Below, piece by piece: positions 50,416 to 60,855 of a DNA stretch of 64,000 bases; position 1 is the stretch's first letter, and every line of letters begins with the position of its first letter. Below the pieces are notes generated by a model. The model was not told the origin of the DNA. It ran no database searches and saw only the letters and a list, made by a program, of their open reading frames with translations. The stretch comes from Heliopora coerulea (Eukaryota > Cnidaria > Anthozoa > Scleralcyonacea > Helioporidae). The stretch lies in the NCBI GenBank assembly GCA_030142905.1, contig JASJOG010000211.1, positions 124,001-188,000 of the forward strand, read 5' to 3'. Both the position numbers and the translations under genes were made by a program.

Positions 50416-51714
50416 TTAGTTGTTGTTTTCTTGGCAAGATTTACATTTTCGTGGGTATGTACTTCTGGATAAACGAGCTCCCTTTCCGACCTCTGTATTC
50501 GTGCCACTTTTTCCATCAACCTTCTTGTGAAGGGTGGCCATTTCTGACTGGACTGCATTTAACTCTGATTGAATGGCCTTAATGGCAGCCAAAATCTGAC
50601 TCTCATGTGTCTTAGACTTGACCGTCTCGTGTGATTCAGCCCCAGTTCCAGCCTCTACTATGGATACCTTCGTCGCTAGTTTAGTTCGTCCCAATAAGTT
50701 GAATTTGTTGGTTCTCTCGGTCTCGGCTGACATTGCCTGACTCATCACTTCAATCAATTCTTCATCTGCCGCGGATGCATTCTTCAAAAGTGGCCTAATC
50801 TTTGCCTGAATGGTTTCATCTGCCAGACCAGTCTCCAAAGCATAAAAAAATAAACCCTGAACCAGCTCTTCATCGTATTTTATCTTGCTCTCGGATTCTT
50901 TGGACGCAAGCAAAATCTTTTGACGGATAGTAAGAGCGCGTATTAAAAAGTCTTGTGCGTTCTCCTTGGGTGTCTGACTGATATTAGCCAAAAGTTGGCA
51001 AAGTTCAGTGGTGTTCTTTTCTTGAAAGTGAAACCGAAGTATTTTACGTAATCTGGTTAAAGTTAACCCAGCTAATTCCTCCAGATAGCTTCTTAATTGT
51101 AAACCAGCTTGGACAGAACGAATAACAGCGTTAATGACCTCTTTCTCGGTGTACCCCTTACTTAATCCAGTCTCAATCTGCGAGATAAGTGACTGATAAA
51201 TCAGCTTATCCTTCTGTCCTGGCTCACCAATTTGTGCTTGGATTTTGAGCTCCCTTTGAAAAATACTCGTGTTGAGGTCAGTGGGGTTCGGTTTGTTTCC
51301 TGTCTTTTTCTTACCTTCTTCCTCGGCGACGGTACTCGTAGAGATATCATGTGGCTTTTGGGCAGTTAACATCCTCTTCTTTAATTCTTCCTGTTCCTTC
51401 GATAACTTTTCGTATTGTATTTCAAGTTCCCGTAGTTCTTGTTCTCTCTTCTTCACTGCTCCCTTGGTTCTTATCCAACTTTAATGGTCCGAAATCATCC
51501 GGATTTTCTCAAATAGACTTTCTAGTTGATCCCCTTCACAGTGACCCGCTTCTTCCTCCATGGCTATTCTGATTGCCTTGACGAAGTCAAACTTGGTTTT
51601 CCCTTCAGTTTCTTTAACTTTGACCCACTTCATTTGCAAAGCAAGTTTCGTCAAATCATCTATATCTAGACCCATCATACGGCACTGCAATTCTATCATC
51701 GTCTCTTCAGCCAT
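50416..51714 (-). pseudogene. Gypsy Gag
   Basis: The minus strand begins MAEETMIELQCRMMGLDIDD (51714), and a second frame runs from 51456 to 50416 with a long coiled coil (KKREQELRELEIQYEKLSKE). It then has a capsid-like helical region with LIYQSLISQIETG and AQDFLIRALTIRQKILLAS, and a basic end with CKSCQENNN. The two frames are separated by a stop at 51481. Gag would package element RNA. Confidence 0.7.
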
Positions 51715-51871
51715 TTTAATACCTTACAGAATGAAGATGCAGCTCAAATACAACAACAAGTAAATGTACCTTAGTCTTCGGGCTTTCAATTCGTATTCGT
51801 TGTCCTCTGAGAATCAGTAGATGACTGTTCGGTCGTACTCTCGCCAATTCGATCTCGGTGGGACCTCTAAA

Positions 51872-52068
51872 TGTTACTCCGGACTCGCTCTTGCTTCTGT
51901 AGAAACCACGAATCCTAGATAACGGCTTTTCTTATTTATTTATTTCTTTAAGTTCACATAAACATCTTACATAACAACCTACCACCTTCGCTTTTCTAGC
52001 GTGCGAAGTCTTTCTTGTCACTAGGCAACGCTATTGCTAGTGCCCAACCTTTCACAAACACTCAAACA
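51872..52068 (-). repeat. Gypsy 5' LTR
   Basis: 197 bp, TGTTACTCCGG at the left and CACTCAAACA at the right. Divergence from the 3' LTR is roughly 10% by eye, which indicates an old insertion. The element's RNA would start here, reading to the left. Confidence 0.9.
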
Positions 52069-52559
52069 CAGGAGAATTAACAAGAAAAATAAAAACGAAC
52101 GGATGATAACTGTGGACCAGTTGAAACTAATTTGAATGAAAACTTTCAGATTGCTTAATATATAGTTGTACATACTTGAACATATTTTTATTATCTTCAA
52201 TGTTTAGATTAGTAGAGCCATACAGAAATAAAATACTTTTTGCTAATCTGATAAACATTGCCAGCTATCACCATAATTTTGTTTAGTAGTTGAGAGTAAG
52301 GAGAAATAAATGCTAATTTAAAGCACAACAATTAAGACGCATGCGAGTATGTTACATTGAGGAATATCTGTCAATAGAAAAGTCATAGTACGTACTATAA
52401 CATGAAATATCAAAAAAAGTCTGAAAGAATTTTTTGAATTAAACTAATTGATAGCGTATCTCGATCCACATGATCGATAGAACTCCATCACATAATAGCA
52501 AAAGGAAAGAAAGACTTTTCAAATCTTTCAGTCCTTGAAAAACTTGAAGTAGAATTTGT
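52069..52559. other. no gene recognised
   Basis: A+T-rich interval between the Gypsy target site and the C-terminus of the next LINE. It may include that LINE's 3' UTR. Confidence 0.4.
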
Positions 52560-55103
52560 TGCCTGCCTTAATATAAACCTGAGCTTTGTTGCACTGTCTG
52601 AGGTAATAAATCTGATAAATTACTACGAACGAATTTATTAGCGATTTTAAAACATAAAACAAGCTTGTGAAGTGACTGCCTTGTTTTCATATCTTCCCGG
52701 GCTAGGTACTCTAATGATCTTACTCTGCTGGTACCATTCATAGCACCTGCGACCACTATAGCTGATTGGTATTGCACATGTTCGAGAAGATCACTTTCAC
52801 TTTCTGAACATCCGTCTCAAAGGACATCGCTATCTTCCATCACAGGCCCAGTAAGAGCTTTATACAATGTAGATAAAGTCTCCCTACTATTTTAAATGTC
52901 AAACTCTTTAAGAGATTAAGTATTTTTTGAGGCTTTTTCATAAATATAAAAAATATGTGCTCTCCAGGAAAGATTGGAAGAAAGTGTAACTCCTAAATGC
53001 TTGTGGTGTTACTAATAACATCAGTTTCTTCGTTCTTAAACTACAGTGTAGGATTTCTCGGCTTTAGTCACTTTGCAGAGAAAATCATAGATTTGGATTT
53101 ATCTGGATAAATAGTAACCAGCGAATTGTACGTCCATGCTTCAATACACTCAGGGTCACTGTTAAGTCCAGCTTCAGTGATATTGGGCTCATCGACTACC
53201 TCAAAAAGAGAGGTATTGTCAGCACATAAGAAATAATTGCACTGAAGACCACAAGTAATGTCATTATTGTAAATCAAAATTAGAAAACGTCCCAAATTGG
53301 AATCCTGAGGAACTTCAGTTTCAATTTCCTTCCAGTCAAATGACTGACTATCTATTATAACACGCTTCCTTCCGGTTAAATAACTTTTAAACCATGTAAA
53401 AGGAGTGATCCTTAATCCCGAGAGACTCAAGCATGCGAAGAAGTCCTTTATGCCAAACCTTGTCAAAGGCTTTACTAATATCCAGGAAAAGCATGCGTAC
53501 TTCTTTACCTAGCTTTAAAGTTTCATAAATTTTATGAATAGTAAAAACAAGCTGACTTACTGTAGAATCGTCTGGACGAAAACCAGATTGAAACCGACTC
53601 AAGAAATTAATTTCAAGCAAAAAATTATGAAGTCTAGAATACAATTTTTTCACTAATTTTGGACAAGGATATCAATAATAAAACAGGGCGACAATTCACT
53701 TTCAACTGGCGATCGTCCTTCTTAAAAATGGGTATAACGTTTACTAACTTACACATTGACGGAAAAACTCCTTTAGAAAGAGATGTATTAATAAATGGAG
53801 AAAAAGGGTTTGCAATAGCAGCAGCACTTGCCTTAATTATTGCATTTACTACACGATCAATGTCGCATGCCTTTGAAACATCAACACTGCTCAACAAATC
53901 ATTAACTTCTCTTTCAGAGGTTGAAATATCTGACCAAATTTTGGAAGTTTGAAAATTAATAACATTTGGTAGCAGAGCGTGTCCGTTTTCCACTTTGTAT
54001 TGAGAACTAAAATAATCATTAAAAAGAGTGGCTTTCTCTTTAGCATCCGATACCAAACGGCCACTTTTAATTAATGTTGGGACTGTTGATTGAATTTTAA
54101 AACCGTAAAGCGATTTAACTTAGCCTAACCACTTCTTTGGTCTAATATTTGGATCCTGTAATTACTCGTTTAAATTTGCAAAATATCTTGCTTTAATTGC
54201 AAGTGAGGTAGTAAAGTTGCTACATAAACTATAATTTTCCCGAGCGACTGGATTTTTACGTCTACAATAAAATTTTAACAATCTATTCCTTTTACGAATC
54301 GCCTTTCTTACTCCTAAATTCATCCAAGGTTTTTCTCTTGAGCGAATCACAACTGTTTGATTTGGCACACAGTTGTCAAGAATGTGATAAAAACGGTTGT
54401 CTCACTTATCATATAAAGTATCAATATCATCGAAAGCAGCAAATATATCGTCTCAATTTGCATTTAGGAGAGCTTCGCGTAAAGTGTTATCATCTAATTT
54501 TGATAAATTCCATATATGTCGCATGTAACATTTTTGTTTGACCTATGAAACATTAAACCGAGCATGGACTAGTGAGTGGTCACAGTTACTACGAGGGCTT
54601 AAAGTACGGGAATTTACAATGTAGCCAGGTGAATTTGTTACTGTAAGATCTAATAACGTTGCACCTTGTGTCGTAAAAGGAGTTGGTTTGTTTATAACTT
54701 TCAAAAGAGTATTGGATTCCATCCGTCTATATAAACATGTACCAAAATCGCTGCTTAACAAAACATTTTCAGAGTCATAATGCGCATTAAAATCCCCAAG
54801 GAGTATAACAAAGTACCGTGTTTTAAATAGATTTTGTCGAAACAGAATTGCAAGTGATCTTAAAGAGCAATATTAACTTCGGAATTGTTGTTGGGTGATC
54901 GATAACAAACTCCACAAACAAAAGTTGTGGAATTTATTTGAAAATTAACAAATAATAATTCAAGGTCACTATGTTCAAGATCAATTTGACTTTTAGTTAC
55001 AACGGTTGACGAAATATAAAGCGCAACACCTCCGGCCCTCCTACCATCGCTTCTGTCCAATCGGTGCATTGGACCAAAACCCGGAATACTTAATGAATCA
55101 CTA

Positions 55104-56194
55104 CACCATTTTCAATTCAAAATCGTCACTAGTCACATCGATTTTGTGAAAAGTCAAACCAAATTCATAAGATGTCAGTATAAATTCGTAAAATATCAAA
55201 TCAAATTCATTAGAAGTCAAAACAAAATTACAAGAAGTCAAAACAAAATCACAAGAAGTCAAAACAAAATCGCAAGAAGTCAAAACAAAATCACAAGAAG
55301 TCAAATCTAATTCTTACGACTCCAAATCAAATTTGTTCGACGTTAAATCATATTCGCACGGCATCAAATCAAATTCACAAGATGTCAAATGAGATGGGGG
55401 AAATTTCAGACAAATGCAGAAGTCAAATCAAGAATGTAAATCGTAGCACCAAATCTGGTTTTTACGAAATCAAATTCCCGACTGGGCAAGGTGTCGAATA
55501 TATTGAGTAAGATGTCAAAACAATTTGAAATCAAACCAAGCTCATGTAATTATAAGTGACCGCTCACACTGAGACCGATCTAATTTGAATCAATCTGAGA
55601 TCGATCTCAGTGCGCTTCGCGAAGACGTTCACACTGGGCTCATTTGGATAGATCTCATTTCGCATTCAAGCGTTCAAAATCAGATCGCTTTTCAGTTAGA
55701 TCGATCTGAGATCGATCTAACTAGCTAAGTGTGAACGGGCCTTTAATCTACAGTAGATAAAATTCCCGTAATCATTTCCATTCTCTGTTCGCTATAGCGA
55801 GTCGTGGAAATTCGTATATAGCCATTGTATGAGCTTGGTTTGATTTCAAATTGTGCTTTAACACCTTACCAAATGGATTTGACTCCTTGCCCAATCAGGA
55901 ATTTGATTTCATAAAAACCATATTTGGTGCTACGATTTACATTCTTGATTTGACTTCTACATTTGTTTTGAAAATCCGCCCTTCTAATTTGATATCTTAT
56001 GAATTTGATTTTGTGTCGTACGAATATGATTTAACGTCATACATATTTGATTTGGCGTCGTACGAATTTGATTTGATTTCTTGTGATTTTGTTTTGACTT
56101 GATATCTTACGAATTTGTCCTGACATCTTATAAATTTGGTTTGATCCTTCACAAATTCGATGTGACCAGTGACAATTTTGAATTGAAAATGGTG
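55104..56194. mobile_element. TA-flanked fold-back element, about 440-bp arms
   Basis: It starts CACCATTTTCAATTCAAAAT and ends with its reverse complement, with TA on both sides (55102-55103 and 56195-56196). Beyond the outer 50 bp, the arms remain inverted copies: CAAACCAAGCTCAT near 55534 matches ATGAGCTTGGTTTG near 55829. The left arm has a short tandem array of AGAAGTCAAAACAAAATCAC. It interrupts a LINE endonuclease. Removing it and one TA restores a continuous reading frame. There is no transposase; Tc1/mariner-type mobilisation is inferred from TA. Confidence 0.8.
55555..55742. mobile_element. 188-bp MITE nested in the fold-back element
   Basis: It begins GTGACCGCTCACACTGAGAC and ends AAGTGTGAACGGGCC, which are imperfect inverted repeats. 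The interior contains GATCGATCTGAGATCGATCT palindromes. It lies at the centre of the fold-back element, separating its two arms. Flanking TAA/TTTAA sequence may be a target site but is not clear-cut. Confidence 0.6.
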
Positions 56195-56639
56195 TAGTAA
56201 GACCCGGGTTTAACCACGTTTCTGAAGCAGCGAAAATATCAAGTTGTTGTTCAAGGACAAGAGTAGTGATTTCATCAAATTTATCTTCGACATTTAAACT
56301 TCCAACATTAATGTGGCCTACATTTGATGTTAAATTGCGAGGAAGGTCAGGATTAACTTCAATATCACTTGAAAGTAAAATTAATAGAAGTAACATAATA
56401 TCCATTAATAAACTTAGTGACGATGATATAAATAACTGACAAGAACGAAAAATATGGTAATTATTAAACACCCCAATAGCTGCTCTGTGTATTTGTAAAC
56501 TATCATTGATTAAAATTAAAATATGTTAAGTACAACAAACTTACCTCGGACTGTACAAAATAACACACAGAAGTAGAAGGATTTACACGGAAGAAAAAGT
56601 GCAAAGTAATACTCAACATATTAAACAAGAGAACACATT

Positions 56640-57340
56640 TGCAATGGGAGCAAAATCTTCACTGAAACGTTTGAATGTCCTCCTTAAATTTAATTCGTAC
56701 AGTATTATCATTTGCCAATTTTACCAAGACTTTTCCATCTTAAGTTCATACCGAAAGATTTGGCAGGCCTCTCCTGGCTACATCAAATAAATCTTTGTTA
56801 ACTGATCAGAGATCTTTATTGACAAAAAATTTTCTTCCCTTCAATTTTTACCTGTGCTTCAACACCTTCACTTTCGACTGGTATGATAAAAAATTAACAA
56901 TTATCGCTCGTTGTGATGAATTATCTCTTCTTCTGCCAACACGATGCTCTCTGTCGATTTCATTCGTAGCAGCATTGCACTTCAATTCTTCTTTACTGAA
57001 CTTGGAGACAATGTTATAGCAATCTTCTCCTTTCTCCTCAGGAATACCGTAAATTCACACATTGCAACGCCTGGAATACTGTTCATTGTCAAGAGCATGT
57101 GACTTTACTTTGGTCAATTGGGATTCTAGATGGATTATTTTTTCTTGTAATGGTTGTATGGCATTCTCAATTTCTTCACAACAATTGATCCAACTGTGTC
57201 AAACACGACTTCGGAAACGTCGGTGTTTGTCTTTGAAAATAGCAAATCTTCAAAAATTTCCGAGGCAAGAAAGCGTTAAAATTCATGAGCAATAGTTTTT
57301 GAAATAGATGGGCCCATCTGTATCCGCCATCTTGTCTGTC
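56640..57340 (-). pseudogene. LINE ORF1 with coiled coil and RRM-like domain
   Basis: Read on the minus strand from about 57335 (MTDKMADTDGPIYFK). A coiled coil has EEIENAIQPLQEKIIHLESQ. The RRM-like part has RVYGIPEE-type residues (YGIPEEKGEDCYNIVSKF), NEIDREHRVGRRRDNSSQRA and FLSYQSKVKVLKHR. The end has DLFDVARRGLPNLSV and KLANDNTVRIKFKEDIQTF. This is an L1/transposase_22-type ORF1, an RNA chaperone in intact elements. At least four stops or shifts. Confidence 0.65.
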
Positions 57341-57450
57341 ATGTATGTCATCTCAACCGGTCTTCGATAAACTTTTTACCTTTAAAGTGATATCACAGGA
57401 CTTTAATCAAATAGAAGCCCACACTCCAAATACGTGCTTATAAACCAATA
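57341..57450. other. unassigned flank
   Basis: Short A+T-rich interval between the LINE 5' end and the hAT MITE. No feature seen. Confidence 0.4.
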
Positions 57451-57458
57451 GACATTAC

Positions 57459-57767
57459 CAGGGCCACCGAGAGGTTTTGTGGGGCCAGGAACAAAATATC
57501 GATTTGGGGCCCTTGATGACGTCATATATGTAATAAGTCCCCGTCCTTGGGCCCCCCGTCCCCCTTTTGGGGCTCCAACGCTCTGAAACGCTGTTTCCCT
57601 CCATTTTGAGGGCAGTAACTATTGCGCTAATCGAACTGCCGTCCATTATGTCACTGTCTTTAATCTTCGTTATGTCAAAAACGTAAAGCTCAAACATTTT
57701 AAGGGACCCCTATCTAGTAGGGGGTCCGGGGATATTTGCCCTTCTTGCCCCCCTTTCGGCAGCCCTG
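57459..57767. mobile_element. 309-bp hAT MITE, target site GACATTAC
   Basis: The ends CAGGGCCACCGAGAGG and CCTTTCGGCAGCCCTG are inverted repeats starting with the hAT-typical CAGGG. Exact 8-bp copies GACATTAC lie at 57451-57458 and 57768-57775. G+C-rich interior. The 80-codon minus-strand frame inside is not supported as a gene. Confidence 0.85.
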
Positions 57768-58037
57768 GACATTACAGGAATCAACAAATATCAAAAAATA
57801 CTACAAAATTTTTTTATTAAATCGGGAGGGTTTTAAAGGACGTCTTACTCCTCGCACTTGACTGGACCCCTGTACTTTCTCCTCTGGAGCACTATATATG
57901 GCAAGCTTGTGTGGCTACTTGGCTGGTTGTTTAGTTGGTTTGTTGATGAGTTGTTTACCTGGTTGGTTAATTGTGCAAATGTTTTTTCCCTTTTCTTATC
58001 AGATCATGACATAATCTCTTAATTTTTTGGTGCATAG

Positions 58038-58200
58038 GTTACGATCCTATCCACAGATTTGGAAAGAAAGAAGTATCAGCTTTGGTCTCTAATGAGTACT
58101 AAGGGTGATCACTACCTTCATATGACAGACAAACCTACAGATTCTGATACTTCATTTGTTGTTGATGCAGCGGGTACAGCTAAGGATCCCCCTTCTTCTA
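58038..58200 (+). CDS. host exon, putative gene B exon 3
   Basis: A TTTTTTGGTGCATAG acceptor and a TTCTTCTA|GTAAGTT donor bound a 163-nt exon open only in phase 0. It encodes VTILSTDLERKKYQLWSLMS, TKGDHYLHMTDKP and TSFVVDAAGTAKDPPSS. It is soluble and mixed-charge, and the family is not recognised. Its phase matches the start micro-exon at 37162-37190. Confidence that it is a real exon is higher than confidence in the link. Confidence 0.55.
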
Positions 58201-58325
58201 GTAAGTTATACTGAAAATGTTTCCAAAATTTCTTTATCCAGTTTGGCGAAAATATATACGTATGTACGTATCATGTGTGTATTTTTGTATTCATGTATGT
58301 ATGCGTGCACGAGTGTGTTGCTTCG

Positions 58326-58372
58326 GTCGCGGTCGCGGTCGCGGTCGCGGTCGTGGTCGCGGTCGCGGTCGC
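58326..58372 (+). repeat. (GGTCGC)n microsatellite
   Basis: Eight GGTCGC units with one GGTCGT variant. The hexamer lies about 125 bp into the intron after the donor at 58201. Arg-Ser repeat translations of it are by-products. Confidence 0.9.
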
Positions 58373-58408
58373 ACATTTTGCTGTTCGTCACCACAAAATA
58401 TACTGTGA

Positions 58409-58670
58409 TATATATGTTGGAAATGTGGGAGCTTGGAAATATCTTGAATGAATGAAAGATGAACGGTCCTCAGGCTCTTACCTCAGAAAAACGATTTCTG
58501 AGCCCCAGACGGGAATCAAACCCGCAACCTTCTGATGACCGGTGAGACGCTCTAACCATAGAGTTAGTTGAAATCGTTGTTCTGAGGGAAGAGCTTGACA
58601 ATCGTTCATCTTTAATTTATTCAAGATATCTCCAAGGTCCCACATTTCCAACATATATATCACATTAATT
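58409..58670. repeat. tRNA-cored inverted-repeat element
   Basis: TGATATATATGTTGGAAATG (58411 onward) is the reverse complement of the sequence ending near 58662, with arms of about 62 bp. The loop holds a minus-strand tRNA-like core (58482-58567) with GGTTAGAGCGTCTCACCGG and GGTTGCGGGTTTGATTCCCG, edged by CAGAAAAACGATTTCTGAG. A further half-copy of the core (TAGCTCAATGGTTTGAGCGT) is at 58763-58782. Confidence 0.65.
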
Positions 58671-58838
58671 ACATTAATAGCATATCGTAGCTGCCGCTCA
58701 GGTCGCGCAAAGTTCACACATATGTCGAACTTGCTCCTTAGCTCACGATCTGAGTCTTGGTAGCTCAATGGTTTGAGCGTCTCATCGGTCTCATTCATTC
58801 AAGAAAATATACTATCATTAACGCCAATCTCAAACTCA

Positions 58839-59051
58839 TTAACTCTTTCAAGGTGGGAGCTCTCCCCTTGACGAGTAAAATCGTCTCGTGTTAGCCAGAG
58901 TAAAATAATACAATTCTTATGCCGCCGGGAAAGAGTTAATAAATCTGGAGATAACTCTTTCAAGGTGAGAGGTCTCCACTTGACGAGTAAAATCGCCTGG
59001 CGTTAGCCAGAGTAAAATAGTGCAAGTCTTATGCCGCCGGGAAAGAGTTAA
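58839..59051. repeat. tandem pair of 101-bp TIR units
   Basis: Two units (58839-58939 and 58951-59051) each begin with an AACTCTTTCAAGGTG-type end and finish GCCGCCGGGAAAGAGTTAA. Ends are inverted (AACTCTTTC / GAAAGAGTT). They share TTGACGAGTAAAATCG and GTTAGCCAGAGTAAAATA. A very short MITE duplicated in tandem is the simplest reading. Confidence 0.75.
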
Positions 59052-59448
59052 ACAGCAGTTTGAGGCACTTCTATTACTTACAGCTAGCCATCATCGAAGC
59101 TAACCTCAGACAGACTGTGCGACCGTCCCATGTTAAGGATTAAACTTGATTTGCACTGGACTGAATTTTCCGCGCGGACAAATTGTTTTTCCTTGTTTTT
59201 TGTCAAATTAGTTCCATTTGAAAGCTCAAAACAAAAAGAAAATTTCGTCCACGAGTAAAATTCCGCCTAATGGAAATCAAGCCTTAGGAAGCAGTGGCGT
59301 AACTGGTGTTTTTTTGTGGATGAGCGAAAACCTAATTTTCCCGACATACATGAGAACATTATGTTTAAGATTGATTATCCTTGAAATTATTTATTGTCCT
59401 CATCCTCTACGATGTTATATGTACTATTTCGTAAACGAAGGCGAGTAT

Positions 59449-59687
59449 TTCACCAGGGGTTACAAACACGAGAGAACAATAAAAATCACGAGGCAGTATA
59501 CCGAGTGAGATTTTCATTATTCTTTCTCGCTGGCAAAACACGAGAGTAGAATGAAAATCACGAGGCTGCAGGCTTCGTGATTTTTATTGTTCTCGTGTGT
59601 ATTACAAATGATAGAGAACAATGAAAATGACGAGGAGATATGCTGAGTGCTTTTTATTGTTCTCAAATATTTGTAAACCCTGGTAAA
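59449..59687. mobile_element. 239-bp fold-back MITE
   Basis: The left end CACCAGGGGTTACAAACACG followed by AGAGAACAATAAAAA is inverted at the right end (TTTTTATTGTTCTCAAATAT then TTGTAAACCCTGGTA). A second inner inverted pair (ATGAAAATCACGAGG / CTTCGTGATTTTTATTGTTC) makes most of the element self-complementary. No clear target site. Confidence 0.65.
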
Positions 59688-60094
59688 AGACGAGAAACGC
59701 ATTTATGAAATAGCTTCTCAATTTTTTATTTTTGAATTTGTAATTAAGAAATGTGCTAATGAACGGTTCTTTGTTTGGGCCGTTAATTATCTGATTTCTT
59801 AATTATGAATTTGCATTATCTATTCGTATTATGATTTCATAACGATTGAAGGGGCTGATCAAGTTAAACTCCCAAAGTTCTCTCGATTGCAGCGTGTCTG
59901 ATATCCCAAAAGTGAGACCTATGACTAGCGCTTTCTAAACACATCAACACGGTCAGCGTACTGCTTCATTCAGTTATTGGAGAATGGCAGGAATAATACA
60001 GAGGGAATTACTTTGGTGAAATCAGGGTTGGCTTACTGTGACAGTACAGTAAAGCTTGTTTTTAAGCTCGCTCGTTCCTTACATGGAAATATCA
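59688..60094. other. no gene recognised
   Basis: A+T-rich intronic or intergenic sequence. No domain, no repeat end. Confidence 0.4.
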
Positions 60095-60179
60095 TTGAAA
60101 TCAGAATTATAATAAAAATTAAGGCCTAGCAGAAAATGCTTTTAACAGCCATAAGATGAAGTGCTTTAAAACATGTTTA

Positions 60180-60245
60180 ATTCTAACATTTCGTTGCATC
60201 TCGTCACATCATCAGAGTGTGAAAAATATTTATGACAAGCGGTAT
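60180..60245 (-). ncRNA. decayed hammerhead-like motif
   Basis: The minus strand reads CTGATGATGTGACGAGATGC then AACGAAATG. Compared with the copy at 60856 the stem II pairing is damaged (GTGACG versus GTTGCG) and GAAAC has become GAAAT. It is a relic of the same ribozyme in inverted orientation. Confidence 0.5.
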
Positions 60246-60855
60246 ATATGACATGCAAATGAGATAAGCAATAAAATTACAAATAACGTAAGAGTAAATT
60301 ACCTTTAAAATTACAAATGGCTTAAAATTAATATAACCGTAACTAGTAATTCAAAACAAGGAAAGTGGGTAGGAAATCTGTGGTAGCGTTAAGGGTGGGT
60401 TTGAGTTTATTAATAAGGAGGCTTTCTCTCAGGAGGAATTCGAAACTAGTTGAAGAGGAGGTTAAAATTTTGAGTTAAAGGATGACCAGTGTCGCGACGG
60501 TGATGAGAAATGGCGGAAAGTGAGAGTCTGCCCAATTTCTTATAAGTCAAAGCCGATATTCCGGCGTTGTCCGAGATACGCGTGTGTAAATGTCGGCATG
60601 TTTGGCCAACTTAAAATGCATCACAGCATTGGTACTTAAATAAATAAACGACATGCAATCTCAGACCTAACGGAACTCGGTCTTTGGATGGAAAGAAGTT
60701 GGATAGAAGGAAAGTAGGGCGAAAGTTTTAATTTTAATTTAATTTTAAACCATTTGTAATTTTAAACAGTAATTTTCTCATACTTTATTTCTAATTTTAT
60801 AGCTTATCTCATTTCCATGCAATATATACCGCTTGGCATAAAAATTTCCCACACT

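Larger units (their letters stand above)
43274..52068 (-). mobile_element. Ty3/Gypsy LTR retrotransposon, minus strand
   Basis: LTRs at 43274-43462 and 51872-52068 flank gag, protease, RT, RNase H and integrase in Gypsy order on the minus strand. A 4-bp target site CAGG is duplicated at 43270-43273 and 52069-52072. A polypurine tract (AAGGAGGGGAG on the minus strand, near 43464-43476) precedes the 3' LTR. It is interrupted by a LINE at 44259-45995 and by several stops and one frameshift, so it is inactive. The primer-binding site is not clear. Confidence 0.9.
52568..56405 (-). pseudogene. LINE ORF2: leader, decayed 2A, endonuclease, RT
   Basis: ATG at 56405 gives MDIMLLLLILLSSDIEVN then PDLP, where a 2A peptide would end in NPGP. 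The endonuclease begins HINVGSLNVEDKFDEI and FAASETWLN; after the insertion come HRLDRSDGRRAGGVALYIS and FVCGVCYRSPNNNSEV. Then DLTVTNSPGYI, and the RT with LFLDISKAFDKVWHKGLL, VPQDSNLGRFLILIYNNDI (degenerate VPQGS) and FLCADNTSLF. The C-terminal end has GAMNGTSRVRSLEYLARED. Two adjacent transitions would explain loss of the 2A end. Confidence 0.8.
52560..57340 (-). mobile_element. LINE with RRM-type ORF1 and 2A-type ORF2, decayed
   Basis: The minus-strand element has ORF1 (56640-57340), then ORF2 starting at 56405 with hydrophobic leader, mutated 2A, endonuclease and RT down to 52568. A TA-flanked fold-back element (55104-56194) sits in the endonuclease. Many stops are present. The RT motif is FLCADN in place of YADD, so catalysis is lost. 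Confidence 0.8.

Noticed and set aside
55101..55304. Open frame with TSCDFVL repeats
   Set aside because: It is a translation of the AGAAGTCAAAACAAAATCAC array in the fold-back element.
57455..57697. 80-codon minus-strand ORF in the hAT MITE
   Set aside because: It runs through both the MITE terminus and interior and has no recognisable domain.
58156..58455. Open frame with Arg-Ser repeats (RSRSRS)
   Set aside because: It is the (GGTCGC)n microsatellite in an intron; SR-like sequence is a by-product of the hexamer.
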